DNA of 64,000 bases, from NCBI RefSeq assembly GCF_000237925.1, contig NW_017385993.1, positions 372,001 to 436,000 of the forward strand, read 5' to 3'. Origin of the DNA: Schistosoma mansoni (Eukaryota > Platyhelminthes > Trematoda > Strigeidida > Schistosomatidae). Positions 24,701 to 34,879 of this stretch are shown here, in pieces. The translations under genes were made by a program, and so were the position numbers. The notes under the pieces were generated by a model, which saw only the letters and a program-made list of their open reading frames with translations, was not told where the DNA came from and searched no databases. Numbering within the stretch: the stretch's first letter is position 1; every line of letters starts with the position of its first letter.

Positions 24701-27700
24701 AGCAGTCAAATGCTGTCACTAATGTTCACACAAGTTTGCTTTATTGGTATTCACTTGTCAGTAAGATTCACCAGTGATCTAACATGCAGTCATATTCATG
24801 TGAACATTGCCAAGTCTTACTTGTAATAATTTTAACATTTCCTAGAAAAGAAAAGAAAACTTAGTTTTAAATAACGTGTTATTAAGTCTATTTTCCTACT
24901 TTAACATTCTTTCCAAACAATTTCAGCACTAATCTTTTGTCAGAATTCAGTTTATGTTCTATGAATGATGTATTTGCTTCGTCAGCTGTTGCTGTAGCCG
25001 CATGTGCAACTTCTTTAGGTGCTGTAGATGTTTCATGTACCACACCGCCGCCGTCGTTGTCGTCGTCATCTGTGGCGGCTATAGATCCTAGCTGCAGTAA
25101 GCTTGACGATGTACCATCATCAGGTGAGGAGTGATATATTTTTTAATCAGATTGTTTGAATTGATTTATCCTATACTACTTCCTATATGATATTTACTTT
25201 CATCTCTCTCATCATCAATATCACGAATTTTCGAGTTTTTTCGTAGTTAAACGATACTAGTTCTAATTACTAGATTATGTGCTCAAACCCCACTCTGCTT
25301 ACTTCAGTTTGGGCAGTTGGATAGTATCGCTTAACCTTATACGGAAATTTGTGACTCAAAACTCCGAGTTCATAAACGTATAATTGGTAAATGAGTGAGT
25401 TACGATCAGTAACCATTGTCTTTTTGTTGTATTATTGTACTGTTAGTCAGATTTTTCTGATTTCATTTGCTATTTGACCACTAGTCTAACTGGCTCGGTA
25501 TTTTAGGCAGTTGAAAGCAAACGGAAATATTACAACTTTGTTTATAGAATTTTATCAACACTGAGGACTGGACAGTAATTAATACCCAGTGAATATCATA
25601 GTCCCTTGAGGGGTCAGTCGTGTTCCAAATAGCATCGTAACAACATCTCTGATAGATAATGCAAGTTTCGAATCTTACTGGATGCATCAGTTATAGATAT
25701 GGTTTGCTAACCAGTGTTAACTGCATACGAATCCTAGTTTCAAAATTTCTTCCTGATTACTTGGACATGTAGGATATAACTTGATTTAATCATTATTTAT
25801 TGTAAGGTTTTGTATTCTCCGAATACTGAATTGTTCAGTCTGTGAGGTTTTTGCACGAACTCTGTCTGGGACAATTGACCGCAGTTATACAGGCCCATTA
25901 AACCCTTGTTTATGTGACATAGTCTATTCTGTGTATATACTACCTGTTTGTCTTGCACACACACCAAACAAGAGTTAAACAAAAATATAAAGAAACAATC
26001 GAGTTCAATAAGTGTAAACATTTTTTTATTGACTGATTGGTGAACAGCATTAACTTCCTATTCTTGTCTTCTTTCATGGCACTAACAACACGCGGCAGTT
26101 GTATCATTGGTTGTTTTGTCTATCGAAATAGGATAATCTTACCTTTGACCATCTACCTACCTAGTTAGTTATTAACCTCTAAGCATATTTCACGTTCATT
26201 TGTATACCGCCTGTCTGTTTGTCACAAAATCAAAATCGATCAAAACAAATCATATGGCAGCATTTACAAAAGACGCAAGGAATTTTAAAAAAAGTTTGCA
26301 CACATGATATACGCACGCACATATATGAGTATTTACAGTTCAGGGGTTCGAAAACATAAACCCGGTGACCTCAATTGGAATGATTCCGTCATAAGATAGT
26401 GCTATATCATATGAAATGATAATAATCATCTGTCCAATTGGGATCATACACTTTGTAATGCATTTTATTGTTTATGATCCCTTGAAATTTCATTCAGTCT
26501 GCTCTCTTTTTGTGTGTGTCTTATTTCTCGCAAATGGTTCACACGTTTTTTTTCAGAAGCACAATTACACTAATGCATTTCTTTTTACTGTTTGTATGTT
26601 TAGGTCTAGTTGTTTCGAATTTTGTGTTGATTGATTATTTGGTCAAATAGTGAAAAAATATACCCTTGCAGTTAAGTATAAAATTGATACCAGTCAGTCA
26701 CAATGTAGAACTTGTACGTACGTACACTAGTTCAAGTTGCCGTACCCCATTAGCACAAAAAGATGAAGTCCCGGAATAGTAGAGGTAGTAACAGTATCAG
26801 TGGTAATAAAAAATATTAGAAATCGAAGATATAATTCGTAAAGATATAAATTATTGAAATGAAAGTGCGAATTTAGAATCCCAGGATTTGGGGAAAGACA
26901 ACAAATAACGGATGCACCTGCATCATTGCAAACGATTTTGGGCCATGTTACTCATAGTCTTTAACCATTAGTTACGATGATCACACAGACATCTTCCAGG
27001 TAGTCTGTACCTATTAACATGGCTCAATCCAAATGTTTTGGTTTGGGTGCTTCTAGCTTTGCTCCAGCCTGCTTCTACACCAAACAACATCGCTCGTTGA
27101 GGTAGGCATTGGTTGAGGATACGTAAAAAATATTCCGACCACCTCAGTTGGTGCAGATTCACTACCTGATCAATCGATTTGCCATCCTTACATAGCAGCT
27201 TATTCCTAACCCATTCATTGCTTACTCCGTGTTCCCAAAACACATGAGCAATCCTTCGAAGACATCTATGATCGAATATTAGTAACGTACGAATATACTC
27301 TATTCGTAATGGTCATATTTGACACCCATGAAGTAGAACGAATCGAACTGCTGCTCAGTGAATCCGTCATTTGTTTGGTAAAGGGATGTCTCACCTGCAC
27401 GACAGGTGATGCAAGTTGGCAAAGTCCAATCGAGCTCTCAACGTTTGTGCGGATTTCGTCAGTCACTAGATCATCAGGACTGGTGAGATTCCCAAAATAA
27501 GTGGAGGGGACGATGCGTTCATCTGCCTCACTCATTATGTATAATCCGGATGATGATGCAAGTCAGTCATGAAGCAACCTTTTTCATTTGTCAAGAAAGA
27601 GTCGTATCCCAAACATGCTTGCATTGTTGCTTACCATAATTCTCTATTCTAATCTTGTTGGAGATTGTTGTTTATCAATCGTTTGATTTTTCCAGTCGGT

Positions 27701-29472
27701 ATTACAACTATCTCTAAATCATTCATAGTGAAAGAGTACCGGCAGCAATACTTTTATTCGTTTTTTTCTTCACAAATTCACTACTTTTATTCTTTATTGC
27801 TATCAGCAATACTGCTATTATTATTTCAACTCCATTGCCATGCATCTTGATGGACTGATAAACTGTGAAAAAATAATTGGAATGATGCAGATTTATTTCA
27901 CTGTCGTACGTTCCTTATTACTGATTACGTATTTCAGTTTGCTTCAATTGTATAACTATTTATTTCAATCTAAAGAAATAATTGTCTGTGAGGAATGTAA
28001 TAGGTAGGCCATCGAATTGAGTGGTATTTAAAAATATACGTTTTTATTAGCATATATGCACTTGTACATTCTTTTTTATACTATCACTCTTCTCAATCAA
28101 CTTATATTACTATTAATCTTCATTTCGTTACTAGGACTTCCGTGGTTAATACTTCCAATGTCAAGCAAAATTCATCATCTACTGAGACACACGTCAACAA
28201 CAGTTCGTGCATTTCGTCCTCGTCAGTAGTCCCTAACTATTTTGGTGTTAGAGTTGTGTGTCAAGGTGTTGTCCAACGTCGAACTGTATACCGTTTCACA
28301 CCAACAACAAGTACCAACCAAAGTTTTGACACAGTTTGTTCAAATAGTCCTATGTTTACATCATCAGTGCATGCTTCTAATTCCTCTCTATCTGGTTCTT
28401 CAGTGATTGTCTCAGGATCAACAGCTACAAAACAAATGTTTTACAATCCATCCTCTACGTGTCGACCATCTGGATTCTCTAAATGGCGTCGTTTATGGGC
28501 TACTTTGGTAATGGTAGGTGATGGTCTCACTGCCTACATGATTTATTTTGAACCAAAAGTAAAGAATGCAGTCTATCGCAATCAGGTAAGTATCAAAGTT
28601 TTATTTTAGACTTCTGTGTAAAAAGAAATATTGTTTATTGATGTGGTTTCTTCATTGACATTGTTCTCCTAAAAATCTGATTCTGATAGCTTTTTACTAT
28701 TCAGTTTCAGGCTCATCAGTGCCAAATCCATTGTCTGTTCAGTCCTCCTGCACTTAATGCTTTCAATTGTCAGAGCAAAGGAAATGATTTTAAAAAACTA
28801 CAGAATCCAACTGATGACTCGGCAGAAGTAGACATTGCTGAGGTTTCTGAGCTTCTAACAGAATCAGACTGTAAATCCGAGATCTGTACTAATATTCGTC
28901 TTAAGACATCTTGTGACCTTTCAAATCCCAACTTATTATTCACTGCCGCAAAAGCAGAACCTGGTAAACATCGAAATGGTATTTTAGACCCAGACTCCTT
29001 TTTGCTGACTGACTTTATTCTTGGCAAAACCTATCGCTTCCGACCAATGGCTTTTCCCACAGAAAGCTCTACAACCAATCCTTTCCCGAAACCTGACTCT
29101 ATTCGTTCCAGTGGAGCATTAAATTGGTTTCTTCGTAGTGGCTTACAAAATCCCCATGCTTGCTCTAGAGTATCTCAGTCCTTTGGACAAACATTTTCGC
29201 CAGAAGTAAATAGCTCTGGTCGTACACGTGGCCTATCGGCTCCGGGATCATTTATTCATCCCTATTTTGGTTCTCGTTCTTCTGTTAAGAAAGGCAAGAA
29301 AGCAGCTGTAACTGAACTTGGAGATTCATCTGTACTTGAATGTTTATCGACCAACGAGAATGTTGATCTATGGCTAAGATGTATTCAATCTGTAATGGGA
29401 CAAATATATAAAGCATGTCTACGCCAAATCGTATCGCCGCACTGTACGACTCAATCAAAAACCACAGATTGA
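8868..29472 (+). CDS. RALGPS: RalGPS-type RasGEF/PH guanine-nucleotide exchange factor, 10-exon model
   Basis: Exons: 8868-8990, 9020-9070, 9108-9191, 9222-9311, 9506-9722, 11784-11915, 13124-13803, 21169-21491, 28135-28585, 28705-29472. All introns are GT-AG, and the join gives 972 codons plus TGA. Residues ~28-265 read as a RasGEF (CDC25) domain without an N-terminal REM module, as in RalGPS; landmarks are [33 protein letters not shown] and [29 protein letters not shown], just after the catalytic core, is a RalGPS signature. A PPIPPRP motif at ~491-497 fits the family's SH3-binding PxxP. A split PH-like region begins near residue 605. Known family role: GDP/GTP exchange on Ral GTPases, with the PH domain targeting membranes. 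The protein is much longer than vertebrate RalGPS (~560-590 aa) because of Ser/Asn-rich linkers and a PH insertion. The ATG at 8868 is the first Met after an in-frame stop at 8835; further 5' exons cannot be excluded. Ortholog call is from remembered sequences. Confidence 0.9.
9970..10815 (+). mobile_element. RTE/SR2-like LINE, 5'-truncated, young copy
   Basis: Flanked by AAGACATCA(T/C)TTAT at 9956-9969 and 10816-10829 (13 of 14 identical). From [20 protein letters not shown] through [15 protein letters not shown] (FADD catalytic motif) the frame stays open ~280 codons to TAA at 10811-10813, including the conserved [15 protein letters not shown] segment. Ends GGAGTAAGTAAGTAAG, the RTE-type tail. 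Lies in RALGPS intron 5 in the sense direction. Confidence 0.92.
11784..11915 (+). CDS. RALGPS: RALGPS exon 6: end of the RasGEF fold
   Basis: A 132-nt exon flanked by ...TTTTTAG and T|GTGAGT, phase 1 on both sides. It encodes [20 protein letters not shown] and then [23 protein letters not shown]. This matches the RalGPS segment with the motif YLxDLxYIDSAxP followed by the helix before the YIEELQKF signature. Confidence 0.88.
13124..13803 (+). CDS. RALGPS: RALGPS exon 7: RalGPS signature helix and low-complexity linker
   Basis: A 680-nt exon starting after TTATTTAG and ending AAT|GTAAGT. Its first ~35 residues complete the RasGEF region ([19 protein letters not shown]). The rest is a Ser/Asn/His-rich linker with a Pro-rich start ([15 protein letters not shown]) and no recognisable fold. 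Such linkers are common in schistosome proteins and account for much of the extra length. Confidence 0.88.
14213..14330 (-). mobile_element. tRNA-headed SINE fragment, diverged
   Basis: Minus strand TTAGTGGTCTACAGGTCAAG followed by GTTCGCGCGCGAGACC, as in the SINE heads at 62.3 and 32.6 kb. The hammerhead half is missing. Confidence 0.6.
14805..15300 (-). mobile_element. A-family retroposon, uninterrupted relative of the 4.6-kb copy
   Basis: Minus-strand copy sharing diagnostic changes with the split copy at 4560-5612 (same GACGTTTCTTCACTGCC and ATGCATGTGGCCATATGAGA variants), but without the inserted second element. Confidence 0.82.
15385..15906 (-). mobile_element. A-family retroposon
   Basis: Minus-strand copy, nearly identical over >200 bp to the element at 4685-5205, including the variant TTCTCACATCAGGGGTGTT. 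Ends in TTTAAATAAATAAATAAA. Confidence 0.85.
16010..16235. repeat. Smα-like repeat with a short fold-back
   Basis: ATGGATAGTGGCTAGCAGTG at ~16110 and its inverted counterpart ending TAGCCACTGTCCATCTTTAC at ~16230 flank a reduced hammerhead half (GAGTCCCAGATAGGACGAAA). The left flank (GATCAGTCTCTTGTTATC) is the Smα 3' region. No complete ribozyme core. Confidence 0.72.
17565..17837 (-). mobile_element. RTE-derived mini-element: 5' UTR plus short tail
   Basis: Perfect 13-bp target duplication AATTTCATTCACT at 17552-17564 and 17838-17850. On the minus strand the insert is ~255 bp of RTE 5' UTR (compare 20460-20720 and 59890-60130) ending CCAGAGCAACCATTAG and a short TTTAAGTAA tail. No EN or RT sequence. 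Confidence 0.85.
17936..18310 (-). pseudogene. Duplicated partial host exon with flanking intron
   Basis: About 375 bp nearly identical to ~3582-3956 (only a few differences seen). It includes the 5' half of the Asn/Ser-rich exon, its splice acceptor and ~80 nt of upstream intron. Because intron is included it is a DNA-level copy or came from unspliced RNA. It stops mid-exon at the left and abuts an RTE LINE fragment at the right. It lies antisense in a RALGPS intron. Confidence 0.8.
18311..20730 (-). mobile_element. RTE/SR2-like LINE, 5' half (UTR, endonuclease, start of RT)
   Basis: Minus strand: 5' UTR ~20460-20730, endonuclease fragments ([46 protein letters not shown]), linker ([17 protein letters not shown]) and pre-RT segment ([15 protein letters not shown]). 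Frames are broken by shifts. A foreign ~400-bp block interrupts it at ~18590-18990 and a KDKEGKT-coding segment is partly repeated at 19.0/19.1 kb. The RT part is absent; the 3' side abuts the duplicated host exon. Confidence 0.85.
18590..18990. mobile_element. Insert in the RTE copy, possibly an LTR-type sequence
   Basis: Unlike the flanking RTE. It has a TATAAA-like CTATAAAAATCGAG, then GTTTCCCTGATTGTCTCTTC and AACACGAGTTAAGTCGGTGA, reminiscent of LTR R-U5 and primer-binding layout. Edges are uncertain; treated as a possible solo-LTR fossil. Confidence 0.35.
21169..21491 (+). CDS. RALGPS: RALGPS exon 8: linker with SH3-ligand motif
   Basis: A 323-nt exon after CCTATTAG, phase 0 in and phase 2 out, ending at AGT|GTAAGT. 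It encodes a disordered-looking linker with [11 protein letters not shown], a class II PxxPxR motif in the same position as the family's PxxP region between RasGEF and PH. A 5'-truncated LINE sits only ~30 nt past its donor site. Confidence 0.82.
21523..21688 (+). mobile_element. LINE P, 166-bp 3' end with target duplication
   Basis: Perfect 11-bp ATTATAATCAT at 21512-21522 and 21689-21699. Only the 3' UTR is present (TATATCCTTATATGCAACCT to TAGCTGACTGACTG). It sits ~30 nt after the donor of RALGPS exon 8. Confidence 0.9.
22490..23535 (+). mobile_element. LINE P, RT palm to 3' UTR
   Basis: Reads [20 protein letters not shown] (RT ADD motif altered to ADY), [29 protein letters not shown] and [20 protein letters not shown], then the 3' UTR, which stops short of the CTGACTGA tail. 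Several frameshifts. Confidence 0.85.
24218..24545 (-). mobile_element. LINE P, 3' end
   Basis: Minus strand from [18 protein letters not shown] through [12 protein letters not shown] to the 3' UTR and tail (AGCTGACTGACTGA). Confidence 0.85.
24927..25123 (+). CDS. Possible alternative RALGPS exon (frame-breaking)
   Basis: A 197-nt block with a good acceptor (ATTTCAG at 24925-24926) and donor (CAG|GTGAGG at 25124). In phase with exon 8 it is open for 65 codons and Ser/Ala-rich ([26 protein letters not shown]). Exon 8 already joins 28135 in frame. Adding this block shifts the frame of the 28135 exon and gives a stop before the PH region. It may be an alternative exon, need an unseen partner exon of length 3n+1, or be a chance open stretch. 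Confidence 0.4.
26690..27540 (-). mobile_element. LINE P-related, old copy
   Basis: Minus strand: [40 protein letters not shown] and a tail related to GTACGTACAAGTTCTACATT then GACTGACTGG. Clearly more diverged than the other copies. Confidence 0.75.
28135..28585 (+). CDS. RALGPS: RALGPS exon 9 (of 10): first half of the split PH-like domain
   Basis: Follows TTACTAG at 28134 and ends CAG|GTAAGT. After a Ser-rich stretch it encodes [17 protein letters not shown] (PH strand 1-like), a ~60-residue Ser/Thr-rich loop, then [20 protein letters not shown], the strand 3/4 pattern of RalGPS PH domains (SxWxRYWVxLxGxTLLYY). The loop between strands is longer than usual. Confidence 0.85.
28705..29472 (+). 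CDS. RALGPS: RALGPS last exon: rest of the PH-like domain and C-terminus
   Basis: Begins after CTATTCAG in phase 0 and runs 255 codons to TGA at 29470-29472. [16 protein letters not shown] resembles a PH strand pair (family: DIFQLNNPDKGNVYKFQ). [14 protein letters not shown] resembles the C-terminal PH helix (family: WHKHLDDA). Between them lie ~100 Ser/Pro/Gly-rich residues, so the fold is interrupted by a long insert. A candidate AATAAA lies at 30196. Confidence 0.85.
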   Translation, partial: FQAHQCQIHCLFSPPALNAFNCQSKGNDFKKLQNPTDDSAEVDIAEVSELLTESDCKSEICTNIRLKTSCDLSNPNLLFTAAKAEPGKHRNGILDPDSFLLTDFILGKTYRFRPMAFPTESSTTNPFPKPDSIRSSGALNWFLRSGLQNPHACSRVSQSFGQTFSPEVNSSGRTRGLSAPGSFIHPYFGSRSSVKKGKKAAVTELGDSSVLECLSTNENVDLWLRCIQSVMGQIYKACLRQIVSPHCTTQSKTTD

Positions 29473-31239
29473 ACAAATGTTATTTAATAATTCACGAATG
29501 TACTTGTCTATAGTTTTGGTCGTAACAGTTATTTGTTTGCATTTCACTGTGCTTATTTAGTCACGCTCGCTTAACAATTTTTTTTAAATTTCCTTCAACA
29601 CTATTTATCCGGTGTTTTCATCCTCTTTGGATAATTTGATATACTACATGTACATAGATTTTAGTTGTTTAGATTGTTTGTTTTTAATTTTACTCATATG
29701 ATTGAATCCAGGTTTATTTCTTCTATTTTACAATAATTGATTCTAAATTTTAACTAGTCTAGTTCAATGAATTGTTTTAAATCTTATGATATCTTATTGT
29801 TTGATGTATAACTTACCTCTACACCCAGTGTTTTGTGCATGTAGAAATTTGTTTTCAACTAACCGTTGTGGATTTTATTCTTTTTCTAGTTAAATTTTAC
29901 ATCCTTCTACCACATACCCTGACATTTCAAACCTAATTTTGCATTTGTTTAGCTCTGTGCTAAGAATGATTTCCGAGTATGGTTTTATTTGTTATCAAGT
30001 GTTTAGTAATATATTCTCTTACTTCTTTTGTCCAACCATGTGTTTATTTTTGTGATACATGTCCGGTGTATCTCATCCCTACCCCCGAGGTTTCATGGGT
30101 TTCCAACTCCAGTTAGTGTAAACAAAGCTCCTCCACTACAAATGTGTATTGTAAAATAATTTCTGGACAAATTAATAAGCATGATCGTTGATATGAATAA
30201 AGCCAGCTAGATAAAGTAAGCATACTGAATGCGAAGAGATTGTGTGTTTTCGAAATGGATGCTAAATACGTGAATACTCAGCTTTCAACACAGGATAATT
30301 TCGCATAATCATGTAACTATTGCTCTGATGATGCGTTATAGTTATCGGACGTATGTTCAGTCGAAGCGTGGTATTAGTATTACGGCTTAGTTCATTGGTC
30401 CCAGGCAGTTTTTCTGATTATTGGTTTCTTGTTGAAGTATGTAAATTCCAAGCGTAGTGTAGATCAATAAATTTGCATTTGCTAAGTTCGGTGTTGGTCA
30501 ATTGTTATCTGCCTAAAGCTGAACTCCAGTTAAATCCTTCCATAAAATGTTAATACCGTACTACTTTCTCTCTGCTGTTTCCCATCACAAAACGTCTGCT
30601 GAACCAGAATGTTCATGTATATAAAAAACCTTAGTAGCTCTGTACTATCTTGGGATGATCTGAATATTGTGTTGACAAATTTCACTCGGACATAAATATA
30701 CTCAACTGTCAAACTATGATATAAACCAGTGACTAGCTCCTGTCTATGAGTCTCATAAAAGTAGAACTAACCATACTCAGCAGCCAGAAATGTCCTTCAA
30801 GATCCGTAGTGTATCTATTTCTAACCGTGTCAGTGCTTTTGTCCAAGGAATCACTTGTGAGATGCATGTGGCGCGAGATCTTGCGCCTAATGGCTCGCAA
30901 GAAACTTTGGCATGCGAACATTTTATTGGTTGGTCGTACATATCGAAGGACCTTCGAATTCATAACCTTAGACAGATGCTGTTGCCAACATTTACAGTGT
31001 GCAAAAAATCCTTCGCAGTTTTAACTCCCTATGCCTACCTATTTTCAGTCTGCCTACTTTCTAATTGATATCAGTGAACAGCTATGGAGCTTACTAAACC
31101 CAGAAGAAGTTTAAATGATATTTTTTGAAGGTCAGGGCTCATATCAGGTTCCCATAAATTTATTTGTAAAATCTAGACTTCTTAAGAAGTTTTATTGCAC
31201 AAATACTTAAAGGAACCAGAATTCTAACACAATAATACT
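29473..31239. other. RALGPS 3' flank and intergenic sequence
   Basis: T-rich 3' UTR candidate up to ~30.2 kb. A block at ~30.7-31.07 kb with overlapping short frames is not recognised. Confidence 0.5.
30196..30201 (+). promoter_or_regulatory. Candidate polyadenylation signal for RALGPS
   Basis: AATAAA, ~725 nt after the stop codon on the gene's strand. A second AATAAA lies near 30464. Neither can be confirmed without cDNA. Confidence 0.3.
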
Positions 31240-32550
31240 GAGTGTGGATCTGGTGTGCGCTTCCCCAGGTCACAACGTGGACGCGATGTTTATTTGAAAA
31301 AAATATATTGTAGCGGTAAATAAATCCCTGAAATCAGTAGCTCTGTAAGTGTTCGACATCGGATGCTGGTCACCTTCGTTTTAATAGACTCTCCTAGCTG
31401 AAGGATCTAGGTCACGAGTGAGAACGCCATGCTCAGCTGCCCTTTCGATCGCTAGTCAGTTTAGATCAGTCACTTCTCGATATATTGACAACCTATCAAA
31501 TGTATCTTCGAACCCCCTCGCTTCTGACTTTTGATTTCACTGGGTGGACACGATTCAATTATAGGTGTTGCTGGTAAACTGTTGTCAAACTACAATGCCT
31601 GTGGTATCATCATTGGTGAGCCCGACGTGATTTGGTACACCGACCAATAAACTGTGAGTCCGTTCCTTTTTGGAACTTCATAAATTAGTGCTTCACATTA
31701 TTTTTTACATATTGTATCGTATTTTTGAACATTTTCCCTCGTTCATCTATTTACTCAAAGTTCGCCATGACGATAAAGAATCCCAAGCTACTTAAGGTTA
31801 AGACTCATACATCACCCTCGTTTCAGCTAATGCCCTTTTGGCCAGACAATATTGATGCTTGGTTCTGCTACGCAGAGTTATCTGTTTGTGTAACTCCTTT
31901 TTCCGATTGAAGATTATCCCCAGTCACAATTAGGCACACAATAGACCCATTCTGTCAACCATTACTCGATAAGTACTCTGAAATATACCAACCGCAACCG
32001 AAATCACCGTGTGCAAACAGCATTGTTACACATCACGACTACAGGACCACCTGTATTCTCGAGAGCACGCTCAGTGACTCCCGAAAAGCTGAGGTTGGCT
32101 AAAAGCGAATTTAACCACATGATAGAGTTAGGAATCATTAGACCGTCAAACAGCCCATGAGCATCTCTCTTGCACATGGTCTTTAGAAAGGAAAGCAACG
32201 ATTGGCGTTCAGCTGGTGACTAAGGGCGTTTGAATGCAAAAACCATTCCCGATCGTTACCCGTTGCCTCACATTCACGATTTGACGGCTACCTTGAAAGA
32301 TAAAACCATCTTTCCTAAAAACGACATTATTCTTATTATTAATGACATGGTTAAAGCCTATGACCATATCCCTATGGCTACTGACGATACTCCAAAAACC
32401 GCTATCATCAGTCACTTCGAACTCTACGAGTTTTCGCGAACGCCTTTCTGCCTAATAAATGCTGTCCAGGCTTTCCAAAGGTTCATCGATAACGTTTTCC
32501 GTGGTCTGAACTTCGTAAGTGCGTATGTTGATGACTGCTTGATAGCAAGT
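31240..32550 (+). mobile_element. LTR retrotransposon fossil (Gypsy-like)
   Basis: LTR-like sequence ~31240-31600 is followed by a primer-binding-type GTGAGCCCGACGTGATT, a gag-like fragment (SFQLMPFWPDNIDAWFCYAE) and reverse-transcriptase fragments containing a YVDDCLIASP motif. The element is incomplete and broken in several places; its 3' part is replaced by or joined to a tRNA-headed SINE. Gypsy assignment is from the RT motif and gag wording. Confidence 0.65.
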
Positions 32551-32800
32551 CCCGTGAACGGTTGCTCAAAATTCGTGGATTGGTTAAAGTTAGACATTAG
32601 CACCGTTGGATTACGGTTCAGTGGTCTATCGGTTAAGTACTCTGGCGCGAAACTGATAGGTCCTGGGTTCGAATCTCGCAGGGCTAGGTCGTGGATGCGC
32701 ACTGCTGAGGCGTCCCCCAGTAGGCGCATCGGCCGTCCAGTGCTTTCAGGTTTTCCATAGTGGTCTAGCTTGAATTGACTTATGACTTCAACAATAAAAT
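32550..32800 (+). mobile_element. tRNA-headed SINE with hammerhead-like 3' part
   Basis: Head with A-box region GGTTCAGTGGTCTATCGG and B box GGGTTCGAATCTC, then GCACTGCTGAGGC...GGCCGTCCAGTGC. Stem I (GCACTG/CAGTGC) is intact; the core and stem II are decayed. The copy lies next to an LTR-element reverse-transcriptase fossil. Confidence 0.78.
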
Positions 32801-33775
32801 TCGATGATGTCAAACATTTTACAACTACGATAGGGTTAAACATTGTCTTGCTTTATGACTTTGTTCAGTAATCTGTGACGTAGTATATAAACCTAAAAAA
32901 GACTTTTGAACTAATGAGTGCTGGTTCAGGCTATCTTTCTTCATTTTTTTTCTTTGCCTCCACGCTGTCCTTCATTTCTCATCAGTTGAGACATCCACAT
33001 CAGGACTACTTGGGATGGAGACGGTTTAATCTGGGTCTTGAGGGACTGACGTAGAGTAGTGACCAACAAAAACGTATTGGTATTTCATTTTCCAATTGTT
33101 TGAAAAAGATTGCCCTATTGCATGTTGCTGACAGAATCCAGAATAGTAGAGAAAAAGAAGCAGCTCTGTTCAACAGAAATATTGTTCCAGAGTTACTGAT
33201 AATATACCATGAAGGTAGAATGTGAGAATCAGTTAATTGTCGTTTGAAAGACAAACGATATGAGCTGCCTATTGATCTCGTATGCCGTAGTCTAAACTGT
33301 GAGGTGAATGAGGTCTTGCTAGACGTTTTCAATGCTTGGTCATTCAGTGGCCGATACTTAATCTTAGCAGACTGATGCACCTATGGTAGACTGGAAAAAT
33401 CTGAGGACTTGTAGCAAGCCCATTCAACTACTGTATTTTTTGTGTGCTCTCTGTAATCCTAACATTTAACCCACTGTAAATTTATGTGTGAGTCTGATTG
33501 AGCGCATGTGTCTGCACATCAATCCTTAATCTGTTCTCTCATTGATTGTAAACAAAGACAATCAATAATTTATCCACAATCCATTAACACTCATAAATAT
33601 ATATGGATTTTTAACACTCACACACACACGCTTGTTTTCCCAGCGTGCTTGCTTTCTGTACGCTTGTGGATTTTTACCGAGCTTCAACAATAAACTATCT
33701 CTATAACTGGTGTTCAGGCTTTTGAATAATCTCGAATAAACCCGTAATTCTACTAGGAGATTTAGCCTGCAGTAT
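32801..33775. other. Unclassified intergenic repeat-like sequence
   Basis: Contains a (CA)n tract near 33621 and a frame on the minus strand (33006-33380) with no recognisable domain. The segment 33420-33720 with its A/T-rich end could be part of an LTR, but no pair was found. Confidence 0.35.
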
Positions 33776-34860
33776 ATATTCAGTTAGCGGGATATTATTT
33801 CTTTATTGGAGTCAGATATAGAGGAATTGATCCTCTACAGACTGAATCGTTAGAAAATCATTTCGAGCAGAAACTAGTTGATGTAGTTATCAAATGCGTC
33901 CCAGTGCAACATTTGTAAGAAGTACCTAGGTACGATCAGCGATCCAAACCATCCTTACTAGATCTCACATTGACCCATTACGAAGATGACCTCACAGACC
34001 CCTATTGTATGCGCCTATAGGTAAGACTGACCATGCAGTCTTAGCCTTTCACTTCCACACATTCGTCAATAACGAGTAGGTGTCGGCCCAAGCCAGACCG
34101 AACTTCTGGGAAGCAAATATACAATACATTATACACTCAGCATCCTTGGTAGATTGCACAATAGAGCCAGTCTCTCAATGAAACGAGTTGGGATGTATTC
34201 AAGATACTCTGAGCGCACATATTCGTATATAAACCAAGGGAACATCAGAAGACGTAACAAACCTGGAAACTTTCAACATACAAACATTACCAGCGTAGTT
34301 TTTAAAATTTTGATGAAGATTATTCTAAAGTTGTCTAAGTATCTTGACGAAAACAGGATAATTTTGGTAAATTAGCATGACTTTAGAACAAATTACCTGT
34401 GTCCCATGCCTGTGAAAGTTGATGGGCTTCGAAAGATCAAAAGTTATCTAGAGATTTAGCGCGCACTGATTTCAGGAGGGCTCCCAATAAAGTTCTTCAT
34501 AACTGGTCGTCATCTAAGTTATATTGGAATTGGAGGCAATTTTTGAATATGAATAAAGGACTTCCCAGTTGGGCGTCAGTGAGAAGTAAACATGAATCTG
34601 GAGTTATCCAGTTGAGGAACTATGCTCGGTGGAGTGACTCAGGGTACAGTTTGCATCTGATATACCCTCATTTTTATCATCTTTTAAGACGGAGGTGTTT
34701 AGATGACATTCTAAAAAAGTTCAGAAGACCAGAACAAATTACTTGTCAACTGACTATAGAATTTCACATAGGATTACCAACGAATGGAATTTATTGTCTC
34801 AACACATTACTGAAGCTCCATCTGTCAAACTTTTCAAAAGAAAACTTGATCAACTGAGAT
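33776..34860 (+). mobile_element. CR1/SR1-like LINE remnants
   Basis: PRYDQRSKPSLLDLTLTHYE resembles the end of a CR1-type endonuclease (KPSLLDLVLT). Farther on, FYHLLRRRCLDDILKKFRRP resembles the LRRRGDLI-type C-terminus. Many frameshifts and internal loss. Confidence 0.55.
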
Positions 34861-34879
34861 CACCCTGATAAACTTCAAC

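Noticed and set aside
28770-29027. Minus-strand frame opposite the last RALGPS exon
   Set aside because: Shadow frame; splice signals and RalGPS similarity are on the plus strand.
33500-33720. An LTR with its element
   Set aside because: Only base composition and a promoter-like look support it; no second copy in the window.
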